Shown: one piece after another, positions 26,303 through 35,576 of the stretch
Position numbering within the stretch: position 1 is the first letter of the stretch
Layout of the letters: each line of letters opens with the position of its first letter
Assembly (NCBI GenBank): GCA_905234075.1
Contig: CAJOGI010000001.1
Location: forward strand, 248,001 to 312,000
Origin: an uncultured Synergistales bacterium
Lineage (GTDB): Bacteria > Synergistota > Synergistia > Synergistales > Aminobacteriaceae
DNA length: 64,000 nucleotides
Reading direction: 5' to 3'
Program-made: the position numbers and the translations under genes
The notes under the pieces: model-generated
Database searches by the model: none
What the model saw: only the letters and a program-made list of their open reading frames with translations
Told to the model about the DNA's origin: nothing

Positions 26303-27117
26303 ACTTCATATTTCGCGCCCTCGTCAAGAATTTTGCCGCTCATGTTATAAACCGTGTCAATGATTTTGTTTCTGTACGTTGAATTTCCTTCGCCGCTTTG
26401 CAAATTTTTGAAAGCAATCTCGCCCGCAAGCCCCATTAAACAAACCGCCGAAGCCGAAGCCTCTAATTTATTTTCGGGATTTGCTGCAATAAACGCCGTC
26501 ATAATTCCTGAAAGCTGACAGCCCGTGCCCGTAATGCGTCCCATTTCGGGCCGTCCGTTGCGGATCACAAAGCATTTTTCAGCGTCAGCAACTAAATCTA
26601 CCGCGCCCGTTAAAGCAATTATAGAGCCGGAATTTTTTGCAAAGCCTTTAACAAAATCAATCATGAAAGAAAGATTTTCATCGCTCACCGCGTCGGCCTT
26701 GTCAGCGTCAACCCCGTGAGTAGTTCCTGAGCCAAGCACAAGAGTTTTAATCTCTGAAGCATTGCCGCGAATGACATCAAATTTTATTTCTTTCATCAAG
26801 TTTACGGCCGTGTCAGTCCGTAATTTGCTCGCGCCTGCTCCGACCGGGTCAAGCAAAAGAAAGTGGCCAAGCTCACGGGCTTTTTTTCCGGCTTTGAACA
26901 TGCTTTCAATCGTTCGTGAATTAAGGGTGCCGATATTAATATTCAGGCCGTTGCAAATTGCCGTAATCTCTACAGCGTCGTCGGGCTCGTCCGCCATTAT
27001 CGGGCTCGCTCCGCAGGCCAAAAGGACGTTAGCGACATCGTTGACTGTAACATAATTTGTGATGTTGTGAATTAAAGGTGATTTTTTTCGGACGTTCTCA
27101 AGATATTTTCCTAACAA
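26296..27117 (-). CDS. thiM: Hydroxyethylthiazole kinase
   Basis: A 273-residue kinase that phosphorylates the thiazole alcohol in thiamine salvage. Motifs: SPLIHNITNYVTVNDVANVLLACGASPIMAD, LLLDPVGAGASKLRT, VIRGNASEI and ITGTGCQLSGIMTAF (each shortened here). The start is TTG, nine bases after GGAGG. It is the first gene behind the TPP riboswitch. With ThiD, ThiE, TenA and ThiN it forms a complete salvage route without de novo genes in view. Confidence 0.95.
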   Translation of the reverse strand: MLGKYLENVRKKSPLIHNITNYVTVNDVANVLLACGASPIMADEPDDAVEITAICNGLNINIGTLNSRTIESMFKAGKKARELGHFLLLDPVGAGASKLRTDTAVNLMKEIKFDVIRGNASEIKTLVLGSGTTHGVDADKADAVSDENLSFMIDFVKGFAKNSGSIIALTGAVDLVADAEKCFVIRNGRPEMGRITGTGCQLSGIMTAFIAANPENKLEASASAVCLMGLAGEIAFKNLQSGEGNSTYRNKIIDTVYNMSGKILDEGAKYEVR

Positions 27118-27190
27118 AATAAATTTCCTCCAGACTTCTAAAATTTTTCATGCGGCTGTAAAAATTTAGACTGAAGGCGAAAATATTTTG

Positions 27191-27271
27191 ACTTCCTACG
27201 CCGGCATTGCCCGGATCAGGTTATGATGGTCGGAATTTAATTCCCTCTCAGCCTGTTTAACAAGCTCCCAT
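27191..27271 (-). promoter_or_regulatory. TPP riboswitch (THI element)
   Basis: Read on the minus strand it contains the conserved blocks GGGAGCTTGTT, CAGGCTGAGAGGG (binds the pyrimidine), then ACCTGATCCGGGCAATGCCG followed by GCGTAGGAAGTC (binds the diphosphate). It ends about 75 bases before the thiM start. It should shut down the whole thiM-thiN operon when thiamine diphosphate is plentiful. Confidence 0.96.
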
Positions 27272-27312
27272 GAATTTTTTTTATTATATTACAAAATTTG
27301 AGGCTTCGTGAA

Positions 27313-27417
27313 AAAATTTCGTGATTCTATTTTTTTAATCGGCTCTGTAAATTTTTGACGGCACTAAAAATTTTAAGACTTCTTGTAGGTGTAAAAGTAG
27401 TTGCAAAAAATTTTCTC
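27313..27417 (+). repeat. About 105-bp AT-rich dispersed element, copy C
   Basis: The best preserved copy: GTGATTCTATTTTTTTAATC, then GGCTCTGTAAATTTTTGACG, and ending TTGTAGGTGTAAAAGTAGTT GC. It lies between the divergent thiamine operon and the aldolase gene. With the riboswitch it accounts for most of the 27118-27540 gap. The remainder holds a TATAAT (27493-27498) that may be the -10 box of the next gene. Confidence 0.8.
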
Positions 27418-27540
27418 TCTCAAAAAATTTTTTTTGAATGGATTAAAAATATTTTATCATGAATTTTTCATTACTCGTAAAATTTCGTGTAATATAATTA
27501 CCTTCAAAAAAATTAAAAACGAATGGAGCTGAAAAAATAA

Positions 27541-28587
27541 TTGCAGAAAATAAAATTTGAAACTGACTATCAGGAAGGCGCACACCCGAAAATTCTTGAG
27601 CGTCTCTTTAATACTAATCTCGAACAGACTTCGGGCTACGGCGTTGACGTTCACAACGAACGCGCAAGAGAATTAATCCGCAGGACAATAAATAAACCGT
27701 ACGCGGAAATTTTTTTTGCTGTCGGCGGAACGCAGTCGAACACAATCGTAATAAAATCTATCTTAGATCCTTGCGAGGGCGTTATCGCTACTTCGTCAGG
27801 GCATATTAACGTTCACGAGTCCGGCGCAATCGAGGCAACAGGGCATAAAGTTTTGACTCTTCCTCATCATAACGGCCTGCTTGATGCGGAGGACTTGAAA
27901 AAATATCTCGAAGCCTTTTATGCTAATCCGACCTACGAGCACACTGTGCAGCCCGGCATGGTTTACGTTTCTAACTCATCAGAATACGGGACGGTCTATA
28001 CGAAAAATATTCTAAAAAATATTAAAGCCGTCTGCGAAGAATATAACCTGCCGTTATTCGTTGACGGTGCGAGGCTTGGAACTGCTTTAACTTCTGAAGC
28101 GTCTGACATGGACATTAAAGACCTTGCTGATTTATGCGATGTGTTTTATATCGGCGGGACTAAGAACGGCGCGTTATTCGGTGAAGCAATAGTATTCACT
28201 GCGCCGGAAAAATTTAAGCTGAAAAATATGAGGACGCTCATAAAACAACAGGGCGGACTCTTGGCAAAAGGACGTTTGCTTGGCCTTCAATTTGAAGTAT
28301 TATTTGAGAACGGTTTATATTTTGAAAATGCCCGCCACGCGAATAAGCAGGCAATGAAAATTAAAAAGGCTTTCACAGATTCAAAAATTCCATTTTTATT
28401 TGAGTCATTTACTAATCAGCAGTTCCCGATTTTGACGGCTGAGCAGAATAAAAAATTAAGCGCGGAATTTGATTACGAATTATGGGAGCCGCTTGAAGAT
28501 AATAAAATGGCCGTGAGGTTTTGCACAAGCTGGGCAACAAGTGATGAGAACGTCGAAAAATTAATAAATGCAATAAAAAATTTATAA
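27541..28587 (+). CDS. L-threonine aldolase-like PLP enzyme
   Basis: A 348-residue fold-type I PLP enzyme of the beta-eliminating lyase / low-specificity threonine aldolase group. The Schiff-base lysine is Lys208 in YIGGTKNGALFGEA. LFVDGARLG, with the Asp that holds the pyridine nitrogen, lies at about 172-180. HxxxHESGAIEATGHKV (residues 88-104) is the aldolase signature region. It would cleave threonine or allo-threonine to glycine and acetaldehyde. The start is TTG after GGAG. valS follows 14 bases later, so they are co-transcribed. Confidence 0.88.
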   Translation: MQKIKFETDYQEGAHPKILERLFNTNLEQTSGYGVDVHNERARELIRRTINKPYAEIFFAVGGTQSNTIVIKSILDPCEGVIATSSGHINVHESGAIEATGHKVLTLPHHNGLLDAEDLKKYLEAFYANPTYEHTVQPGMVYVSNSSEYGTVYTKNILKNIKAVCEEYNLPLFVDGARLGTALTSEASDMDIKDLADLCDVFYIGGTKNGALFGEAIVFTAPEKFKLKNMRTLIKQQGGLLAKGRLLGLQFEVLFENGLYFENARHANKQAMKIKKAFTDSKIPFLFESFTNQQFPILTAEQNKKLSAEFDYELWEPLEDNKMAVRFCTSWATSDENVEKLINAIKNL

Positions 28588-28601
28588 AAAGGAATGACAA
28601 C

Positions 28602-31277
28602 ATGACTACGAAAATTCGCAACAGAAATCTTGAAAAAAATTATTCGCCCGATAATATTGAGCAGAAGTGGTACGCTAAGTGGCTTGAGAACGGTCTCTTC
28701 AATGCTGAAATTAATCCCGAAGCAAAAGCATTTTCAATCGTGATTCCTCCGCCGAACGTAACCGGCTCTCTTCACGTTGGACACGCATTCGATCACACGT
28801 TCCAAGATATTATGTGCCGGACAAAGCGCATGGAGGGCTACAGCGTCTTATGGCTGCCCGGTACTGACCACGCAGGCATAGCAACTCAGAACGTTGTCGA
28901 AAAAGATTTAGCGAAAAAAGGAATTTCACGCTACGACTTAGGCCGCGAAAAATTTGTTGAAAAAGTTTGGGAATGGAAAAAAGTTTACGGCTCAAGGATT
29001 ATCGAGCAGATGAAACGCTTGGGCAACTCCTGCGACTGGAGGCGCGAAAGATTTACTCTTGATGAGGGACTTTCCAAAGCAGTCCGCGCTGATTTCGTGA
29101 AGTTATACAAAAAAGGCTTAATCTATCGCGGAAAATATATCGTCAACTGGTGCCCGCGATGTGCAACGGCAATTTCTGATTTAGAAGTCGAGTACGAAGA
29201 GACGCAGGGAAATTTTTATTACGTCAAATATCCCTTAGTTGAAAAGGATTGCGAAGAAGATTTTATTCTCGTTGCCACGACACGCCCCGAAACTATAATC
29301 GGCGACGTTGCTATTGCCGTTCACCCTCGTTCCGAAAAATATAAGCACTTAATCGGAAAGCACGTGAAAGTTCCATTGACCGAGCGCGAAATACCAATTA
29401 TTGAAGATAACATGGTTGACCCGGAATTTGGAACGGGCTGTGTAAAAATCACTCCTGCCCATGATCCGAATGACTTTTTAGTCGGCTTAAATCATGACTT
29501 AGAACAAATACAAGTCATTGATGCTCAGGGCATAATGAACGAGAACGCCGGAAAATATAAAGGCATGACCATTGAGCAGGCGCGTGAAGAGTCAGTGAAA
29601 GATTTAGAATCGCTCGGCCTTTTATTAAAGACCGAAAAAATCACTCACTCTGTCGGCCACTGCCAACGCTGCGGAACAACAGTCGAGCCTTATTTGTCCG
29701 AGCAATGGTTCGTCAAGACAAAGCCGCTTGCTGAAAGAGGCGTGCAGGCTGTCAAGGACGGGCGCATTAAATGGGTGCCGGAGCAGTGGGAGAAAACTTA
29801 TTTTAACTGGATGGAAAATATCCGCGACTGGTGCATCTCGCGTCAGTTATGGTGGGGGCACAGGATACCGGCTTGGATTTGCTCCGACTGCGGACACATA
29901 ACAGTAGCCGAGACAGACCCGACGGAGTGCGAACACTGCCACAGCAAAAATATTGAGCAGGAAAGCGACGTGCTTGACACTTGGTTCAGCTCTGCCCTGT
30001 GGCCTTTCTCTACGATGGGCTGGCCCGATGATACGCCGGAATTAAAATATTTCTATCCGACTTCGTTAATGGTAACGGGCTTTGATATTATTTTCTTTTG
30101 GGTCGCAAGAATGATTATGATGGGCTTGGAGTTTATGGACGATGTACCCTTCAGGGACGTTTATATTCACTCGTTAATCCGCGACGAACACGGCAAGAAA
30201 ATGAGCAAGACAAAAGGCAACGTCATTGACCCGTTAGTAATGATTGAGAAATACGGCGCGGACGCTTTGAGAATGACGTTAGCAGCTCTTTCAGTGCAGG
30301 GGCGCGACATTCTTTTATCGTCAACGAGAATCGAGACCTACAGATTTTTCATGAACAAGTTGTGGAACGCCTCACGCTTCGCCTTAATGAACCTTGATGA
30401 CGAAGTTCACGAGATTGATATAAATCAGCTTCACATGCACGACAAATTTATATTAACTCGTACTCAGGAAATGGCCTCTAAAGTCCGTGAGTTAATCGAC
30501 AGCTACGACATAGGCACGGCGGCGCGGAGCCTCTATGATTTTGTGTGGGGCGATGTGTGCGACTGGTATCTCGAAATGTCAAAGCCTGCGTTAAAAGGCG
30601 ACGAGGGAGAAGAGAGACGCAAGACCACTGCCGGAGTTCTTGAAGAAGTTTTCAAAACTACGCTGCCTTTGCTGCACCCGTTCATTCCTTTTGTAACTGA
30701 AGAGCTATGGTCGGCTTTCGGGTACGGCGATGAATTTATAATGCGCTCAAAGTGGCCGGAAGCAAAGAAGGAATTTATTTTCGAGGGCGTTACTTCGGAG
30801 ATGAAAATTTTGCAGGACGCTGTTAGAACTTTGAGAAATCTTCGCGCTGAAGCCCACGTAGCTCCGCAGCAGTGGCTTAACAAGGCAGTTATCCGCGTAA
30901 GCTCAAACTCGCAGGCCGCAAAAATTTTGAGAGCGTCATTAAATCAAATTTCAAATCTTTGCCGCATCCATGATGTAATTCTCGAAGAGCCTTCGGGCGA
31001 ATGGAGTTACGGCGCGTCGCTTTCATCAGTAACGGGCGAAGCTGAAATTAAATTACCCGTCGGCGATGTTCTTGACGTTCCCAAAGAAATAACGAGGCTT
31101 GAGGGCGAAATAACTTCAATCGAAAAAGAAATTGCGAAGAGTCAGGCGAGGCTCGATAAAGCGGACTTTGTCTCACGCGCTCCGGCTGAAGTTGTCGAGA
31201 AGGAACGCGCAAAAGTCTCTGAAGGCCAAGCGCAGATTGAAAGATTGAAAGCAAATTTAGAAAGCCTGAAGCAATAA
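28602..31277 (+). CDS. valS: Valyl-tRNA synthetase
   Basis: An 891-residue class I synthetase. The HIGH motif is PPPNVTGSLHVGHAF and the KMSKS motif is KKMSKTKGNVIDP. The editing domain contains LVATTRPETIIGD and the nearby TPAHDPNDF. Zinc-type cysteine pairs are present (NWCPRCATAI, CQRCGTTVE, ICSDCGHITV, CEHCHSKNIE). The C-terminal coiled coil (about 825-891) is typical of ValRS. AAGGAATG precedes the ATG. A heptad repeat hairpin follows the stop. Confidence 0.97.
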   Translation: MTTKIRNRNLEKNYSPDNIEQKWYAKWLENGLFNAEINPEAKAFSIVIPPPNVTGSLHVGHAFDHTFQDIMCRTKRMEGYSVLWLPGTDHAGIATQNVVEKDLAKKGISRYDLGREKFVEKVWEWKKVYGSRIIEQMKRLGNSCDWRRERFTLDEGLSKAVRADFVKLYKKGLIYRGKYIVNWCPRCATAISDLEVEYEETQGNFYYVKYPLVEKDCEEDFILVATTRPETIIGDVAIAVHPRSEKYKHLIGKHVKVPLTEREIPIIEDNMVDPEFGTGCVKITPAHDPNDFLVGLNHDLEQIQVIDAQGIMNENAGKYKGMTIEQAREESVKDLESLGLLLKTEKITHSVGHCQRCGTTVEPYLSEQWFVKTKPLAERGVQAVKDGRIKWVPEQWEKTYFNWMENIRDWCISRQLWWGHRIPAWICSDCGHITVAETDPTECEHCHSKNIEQESDVLDTWFSSALWPFSTMGWPDDTPELKYFYPTSLMVTGFDIIFFWVARMIMMGLEFMDDVPFRDVYIHSLIRDEHGKKMSKTKGNVIDPLVMIEKYGADALRMTLAALSVQGRDILLSSTRIETYRFFMNKLWNASRFALMNLDDEVHEIDINQLHMHDKFILTRTQEMASKVRELIDSYDIGTAARSLYDFVWGDVCDWYLEMSKPALKGDEGEERRKTTAGVLEEVFKTTLPLLHPFIPFVTEELWSAFGYGDEFIMRSKWPEAKKEFIFEGVTSEMKILQDAVRTLRNLRAEAHVAPQQWLNKAVIRVSSNSQAAKILRASLNQISNLCRIHDVILEEPSGEWSYGASLSSVTGEAEIKLPVGDVLDVPKEITRLEGEITSIEKEIAKSQARLDKADFVSRAPAEVVEKERAKVSEGQAQIERLKANLESLKQ

Positions 31278-31281
31278 AAAA

Positions 31282-31326
31282 TTAGGAGGCCTTCACCTCC
31301 TAACTCCTGCCTCCTAACTCCCACCT
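31282..31326. repeat. Inverted heptad repeats between valS and flgL
   Basis: TTAGGAGG (31282-31289) pairs perfectly with CCTCCTAA (31296-31303) around CTTCA-type bases, and further reverse units (ACTCCTGCCTCCTAACTCCC) follow. On the minus strand the stem is followed by TTTTTTATTG, so it probably terminates flgL transcription. It sits between convergent genes. Confidence 0.7.
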
Positions 31327-31331
31327 AAAAT

Positions 31332-34300
31332 TTATCCTAAGAAATCTAACAGGCTCGGCTGAATTAATCTCGCGATGACTGCCAAATTTGCCTGATACAT
31401 ATAGTCAGCTATCATTAACTGCGAAATTGCATCGGCGGGGTCAATCTTCATGAGGTTGTCATAATCTTCCGTCATGACTGCATTTTCAGTCGTAAGTCTT
31501 TCGGTGTTGTAGTTATAACGCGCCTGTAAAGCTCCGTCCTCAGCCATGACAGCGAGAATATCGTTAATCATGCTATCAATTCTGGGGAGCATTTTATTCT
31601 GCAGGTCGTCTCTGTTGCCTGATTTAATAGCCGCGATAACGTCATTAATTGTTCCGAAGGCGTTTTGTCTCGCGGTGTTTGCTCCGCTTCTTATTGTGGC
31701 GTTTTGAGTGTGCATTCCGCTTGAATATAAATTATCGCTGTCAACTCCGCGAGGATCGTTTTCGCCGTCATAATATGCTTTGCCCTCAAGGTCATAGCCT
31801 CCGCGATAATGCGTCCTGCTCAGAACGTAATCATCTTCGCCCAAAAATTCTTTGTTAGCGTTGTCGAGAAATTTTACTTTGACCGATGAACCGCCGGGCG
31901 AATATATTACTATTTCCTTGTCGGCATTGATCGCCGCCCTGATGTCGTAATCCTGCATTTTGTAGTTAATGTAGTCAACAACATCATCAGTCGTTACGTC
32001 GTTATCCGTAATAAATTCGCCGATCTTCGTTAAATCTACAGAGTGTGTAATGCCGTTGACGGTGAGATTGACTTGTTCAGCAGGGAATGATTTATTCTCT
32101 AAATCCCACGCAAGAGCCATAGCCCCGTCGCCAGTTCCGTCTTCGTTAAGCCTTCCCTGAATACCTGTTGAAATTCCAAGAACGTCCTCAGCGATATGCC
32201 CCCTCATGTCAATGACGCTGAGAGCAGAGTCGCCGGACGCAGCAACTGAAATAACAGGATAATCAGCCGTGCCGTTGTAATTAACTGTCAGCCAGCTTCC
32301 TGCTTCTGTTTTTAATCTGTTCATGAGAGTTTCAACAGTATCAGTTGAGCTAACGTCAATCTCTACGCTGTTAGACGCACTTGCAAATTTTATAGTGCTG
32401 TCTCTGAAATCAGAGCCGTAAATATCAGCAAATGTTTGTGTCGTTGTAATTTTTTTGCTTGTCTGCGCCAGATTTGACGACACAGCAGAGCCGTTTCTAG
32501 CTGCGCCGGAATTGACATCGCCGATAAAATTATCCGTAACATTCGCAAGGAAAGAAATTTCAACAGAATAACCGCGAGGCGAGTAAATCATCAGTTCGCT
32601 ATCAGAGTTAATTTCTGCTCTAACGTCATAGTCCTGCATACGAGAGTTAATAAATTCTACGACATCATTAGCTTTTATTGTGTCGTCGTTTGTAACGTCG
32701 CGAATGGTCGTTAAATCTAGCGTGTGAGTATAGCCTGCAACAGTAATATTCAGAGCGTCGGCAGGAAAATCAATAGAGCCGCCGTCGTCATATGCTTGGT
32801 CATTGACATCCCATTCAAAGTCCATGATGCCGATGCCGTTGCCGTTATAATTCAATCTGCTCTGAATGCCGGTTGAAAGTCCGAGCGCGTCTTCGGCGAT
32901 ATGTCCTTTAACATCTAAAACATTTACAGCCGAGCCGTCTTTTGATGAAATTGCAATTAAAGGATAGTCGCCGGTGTTGCGCGTTGCAGCCTGTCCCATG
33001 TGAGCGTCATAATAGTTCACGTAGAGCCAGTCGCCTGCCTGCACTCTTAATCTATCCATGACATCTTTCACCGTATCGTTGGCGTTTACGTCAATTTCAA
33101 CGCTGTGAGCTAAATTTGAAAAGCGTATAGTGCCTTCCCTAAAGTCCAAATTATCAGGGTTTGCTTCAACATCGCCGTATTTATCCGGGTCGCTGTTATA
33201 TGCTTCAGCAAATGTCGCATTGTCAAGCATTTTTATGTGGGTCTGCTGTAAATTTGAAGAAACACCGCCGTGAATGCCCAACTGAGCGGCAAGACCGCCG
33301 GAATAATCGTCCCATTCAGGATCGTCAAAAGGCATGTCAACAACTGTGAAAGCCTCGCCGGATAAAAAATACATGGAACATGAGCCTTCTATATCCTGCC
33401 CCGTGCTGTCAAGGTGCTGGGCAAATCCCATAATATTATGGCCTTCGATTTCATTTACTTGGTCAACAATTTCATGCATTAATAAAGCTCTATCAACAAA
33501 ACCTGTCGCGCTGTCAACTACATCGGCGCGTTTTATATTAACATCGTAATACATTCCGCAGTTCATTTGTACGCGCATCGGCACGCCGACGTTATCATCA
33601 ACGCACGGGGCGGACGGGAAATTAACGCATTTCATGCCAGTTCCCGAAGAATCTCCGTAAGCGTCAGTTCTTAAAGCCGTCGATACGCCTAATTTATCAG
33701 CATAGTTATATTCGTTCATATCCAAAAATATAACCTGCTCGCCGTTATAGCCGCGCATTACAATTCGTTTTGTCTCTTCTTCGTAGTCGTCGGAATGATT
33801 TTCAAGAGTCGATTCTGTTACGTCATGCCCGCCGGGCTCCACTGTAACCTCAAGCCAGCCTGCACCGGCGTTTTTTAACCGTTCAGCCAGTTGATCGATC
33901 GTGTATTCGCCGGAATTTAATTTTATATCAACGCTCCGGCCTCCGCTTATTACGCGCCAATGTAATTGTGTTCCGTCCACAACGGTTAATTTTTCGTTAG
34001 GAGCAAACTCTCGGCTCTTTGTCGCCGTTTCCATTCCAAGATAGTCAAAAATATCTATGTGGCTTTGATCTGTATTTCTGACTGTAGATTTTACAATTAC
34101 GGAACTCCTAGCAACTTCTCCGCTCTCGTCTAAAAATTCACCAAACATTCTTAACGCTCCGCCCTCAGCCGCAACAACAAGCGAAGGATAGTGCAAAGCT
34201 TCTTCAGCCTCATTAATTGCAAGTTTATCGGAAGGAATATCGCCGATTCGTTCTGCTAAAATTTCGATGCTGTTGCCGTCCGCTGAATGACGTGCATAAA

Positions 34301-35462
34301 TTCCCTCAATGGCATTTATTTTTCCTGCGAGGGTTTCGGGCGTGTCATCTTCTGTTATCTCAATCGTTACAGGCGTAACTTCACCGTCAAGGGTGGATAT
34401 TGTAATAGTTGAGCCTTCATCGTTCCAGCCCTCGCAATCCTTACTGCTTAGATCGAGACTCTTTATAGTCGCGGGCATTGGCATATAATCCGTGTCGGGC
34501 CAGCCTGTTATGCCGACTTTTTCGCCGGTATTGGATTTTATGATGAGCTGCTGCGTTCCGCTGTCATAATCTCTCTCGATATAAGCATTGACAAGCATAT
34601 CCGCGCCTTGTTCCTCAAGTGAGTTGTTAATAATCGTTGCTAAATCCTCAAGACTTATTCCAGAAAGTTCGTTAGGGTCTCTGAAACCGTTTGCGTCAGA
34701 AAAATTCAAGCTCTGTATATTTTCCTCGTCAATATATTCATCAGTATGTTTGTTAGTTTTGCTGATGTCGTTATCGCTCCAGTCCTCCGGGATAAAAACT
34801 GAAAGCGTGCGGTTCCCGACAGTAATCTGAACTTTTTCTTCGCGCCCTGTCCATTTCCAATCTAAAGGCACATGGTGAGAGCATATGAAATAAGTGTCTT
34901 CATTTTCCGGGACAATGTCGCTCCCTGCAAAAGAAATATCACCCAATAAATTTTCGCTTAATACATATTTAATTCTTTCATCGGAGCCTTGATATTCTAT
35001 ACTTCCGTCAGATTTTTCAACAAACGGCACCGTTCCTGTTTTTGTTCCTCCGAAAAGATATTGTCCGGCGACTTTTGTATTAAGATTATCGAGCATGATT
35101 TTTTTATTGGCTTCTATTTGTGCTGTAATATCTTTTAACTGGCTTGAGTCCAGCGCAGCGTCTCCGGCCTCTATAATCAAATTTCTTATCGTTTTTGCTG
35201 CGTCAAGAACATTCTGCAGTGCGCTGTTTGCATGTTTCAGCATAGTCAAAGCGTCTCTGGTGTTTTCTTGATACTGGGTATTCGCATTGATAGCCGACTG
35301 GACTGTCTGAGAACGCGATATCGCCGCAGGATTATCAGATAATTTCGTATATTTATTTCCGGAAGCTATCTGCTGTTGCAAGTCTTGAATATTTCTTTGT
35401 GCCGACTGTAAAGAGTTCATCATGCTTCCGTACATTGTTGCTGTTGTAAGACGGCTGTACAT
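31332..35462 (-). CDS. flgL: Flagellar hook-associated protein 3 (FlgL), greatly enlarged
   Basis: FlgL joins hook and filament. The N-terminal 130 residues have the flagellin-type helical D0/D1 domain (MMNSLQSAQRNIQDLQQQIA, SGNKYTKLSDNPAAISRSQT), and the C-terminus closes it (MTEDYDNLMKIDPADAISQL, MIADYMYQANLAVIARLIQP). In between lie more than 1000 extra residues of beta-rich modules. Two units of about 230 residues (roughly 775-985 and 1020-1205) are clear tandem copies, sharing SSNLxQT, NSVEIDV, GHIAEDxLGxSTGIQxRLN, DVVxxIN and EIVIYSPGG-like blocks. The total is 1376 residues, against about 300 in model species. The outer modules should project from the junction. A terminator separates it from flgK, and AAGGAGA precedes the ATG. 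Confidence 0.92.
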   Translation of the reverse strand: MYSRLTTATMYGSMMNSLQSAQRNIQDLQQQIASGNKYTKLSDNPAAISRSQTVQSAINANTQYQENTRDALTMLKHANSALQNVLDAAKTIRNLIIEAGDAALDSSQLKDITAQIEANKKIMLDNLNTKVAGQYLFGGTKTGTVPFVEKSDGSIEYQGSDERIKYVLSENLLGDISFAGSDIVPENEDTYFICSHHVPLDWKWTGREEKVQITVGNRTLSVFIPEDWSDNDISKTNKHTDEYIDEENIQSLNFSDANGFRDPNELSGISLEDLATIINNSLEEQGADMLVNAYIERDYDSGTQQLIIKSNTGEKVGITGWPDTDYMPMPATIKSLDLSSKDCEGWNDEGSTITISTLDGEVTPVTIEITEDDTPETLAGKINAIEGIYARHSADGNSIEILAERIGDIPSDKLAINEAEEALHYPSLVVAAEGGALRMFGEFLDESGEVARSSVIVKSTVRNTDQSHIDIFDYLGMETATKSREFAPNEKLTVVDGTQLHWRVISGGRSVDIKLNSGEYTIDQLAERLKNAGAGWLEVTVEPGGHDVTESTLENHSDDYEEETKRIVMRGYNGEQVIFLDMNEYNYADKLGVSTALRTDAYGDSSGTGMKCVNFPSAPCVDDNVGVPMRVQMNCGMYYDVNIKRADVVDSATGFVDRALLMHEIVDQVNEIEGHNIMGFAQHLDSTGQDIEGSCSMYFLSGEAFTVVDMPFDDPEWDDYSGGLAAQLGIHGGVSSNLQQTHIKMLDNATFAEAYNSDPDKYGDVEANPDNLDFREGTIRFSNLAHSVEIDVNANDTVKDVMDRLRVQAGDWLYVNYYDAHMGQAATRNTGDYPLIAISSKDGSAVNVLDVKGHIAEDALGLSTGIQSRLNYNGNGIGIMDFEWDVNDQAYDDGGSIDFPADALNITVAGYTHTLDLTTIRDVTNDDTIKANDVVEFINSRMQDYDVRAEINSDSELMIYSPRGYSVEISFLANVTDNFIGDVNSGAARNGSAVSSNLAQTSKKITTTQTFADIYGSDFRDSTIKFASASNSVEIDVSSTDTVETLMNRLKTEAGSWLTVNYNGTADYPVISVAASGDSALSVIDMRGHIAEDVLGISTGIQGRLNEDGTGDGAMALAWDLENKSFPAEQVNLTVNGITHSVDLTKIGEFITDNDVTTDDVVDYINYKMQDYDIRAAINADKEIVIYSPGGSSVKVKFLDNANKEFLGEDDYVLSRTHYRGGYDLEGKAYYDGENDPRGVDSDNLYSSGMHTQNATIRSGANTARQNAFGTINDVIAAIKSGNRDDLQNKMLPRIDSMINDILAVMAEDGALQARYNYNTERLTTENAVMTEDYDNLMKIDPADAISQLMIADYMYQANLAVIARLIQPSLLDFLG

Positions 35463-35516
35463 TATTTATATACTCTCCTTAAAAAAATTAAATTGCTTTC
35501 TGTGCGTAACTCCTTG

Positions 35517-35553
35517 AAAAAAAATTCCCTCCCGTTAAAATCTCCAGGAGGGG
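35517..35553 (-). terminator. Intrinsic terminator between flgK and flgL
   Basis: CCCTCC (35527-35532) pairs with GGAGGG (35547-35552), and on the minus strand the stem is followed by AATTTTTTTTT. It lies about 25 bases past the flgK stop and well before the flgL start, so flgL expression either depends on read-through or has its own promoter. I do not see a clear promoter in the remaining 55 bases. Confidence 0.7.
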
Positions 35554-35576
35554 TTTCATTCAACGGTTTACATTAT

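Noticed and set aside
28588-28601. T-box leader before valS
   Set aside because: Only 14 bases separate it from the upstream gene, and no T-box sequence is present; trpS likewise shows none in its leader.
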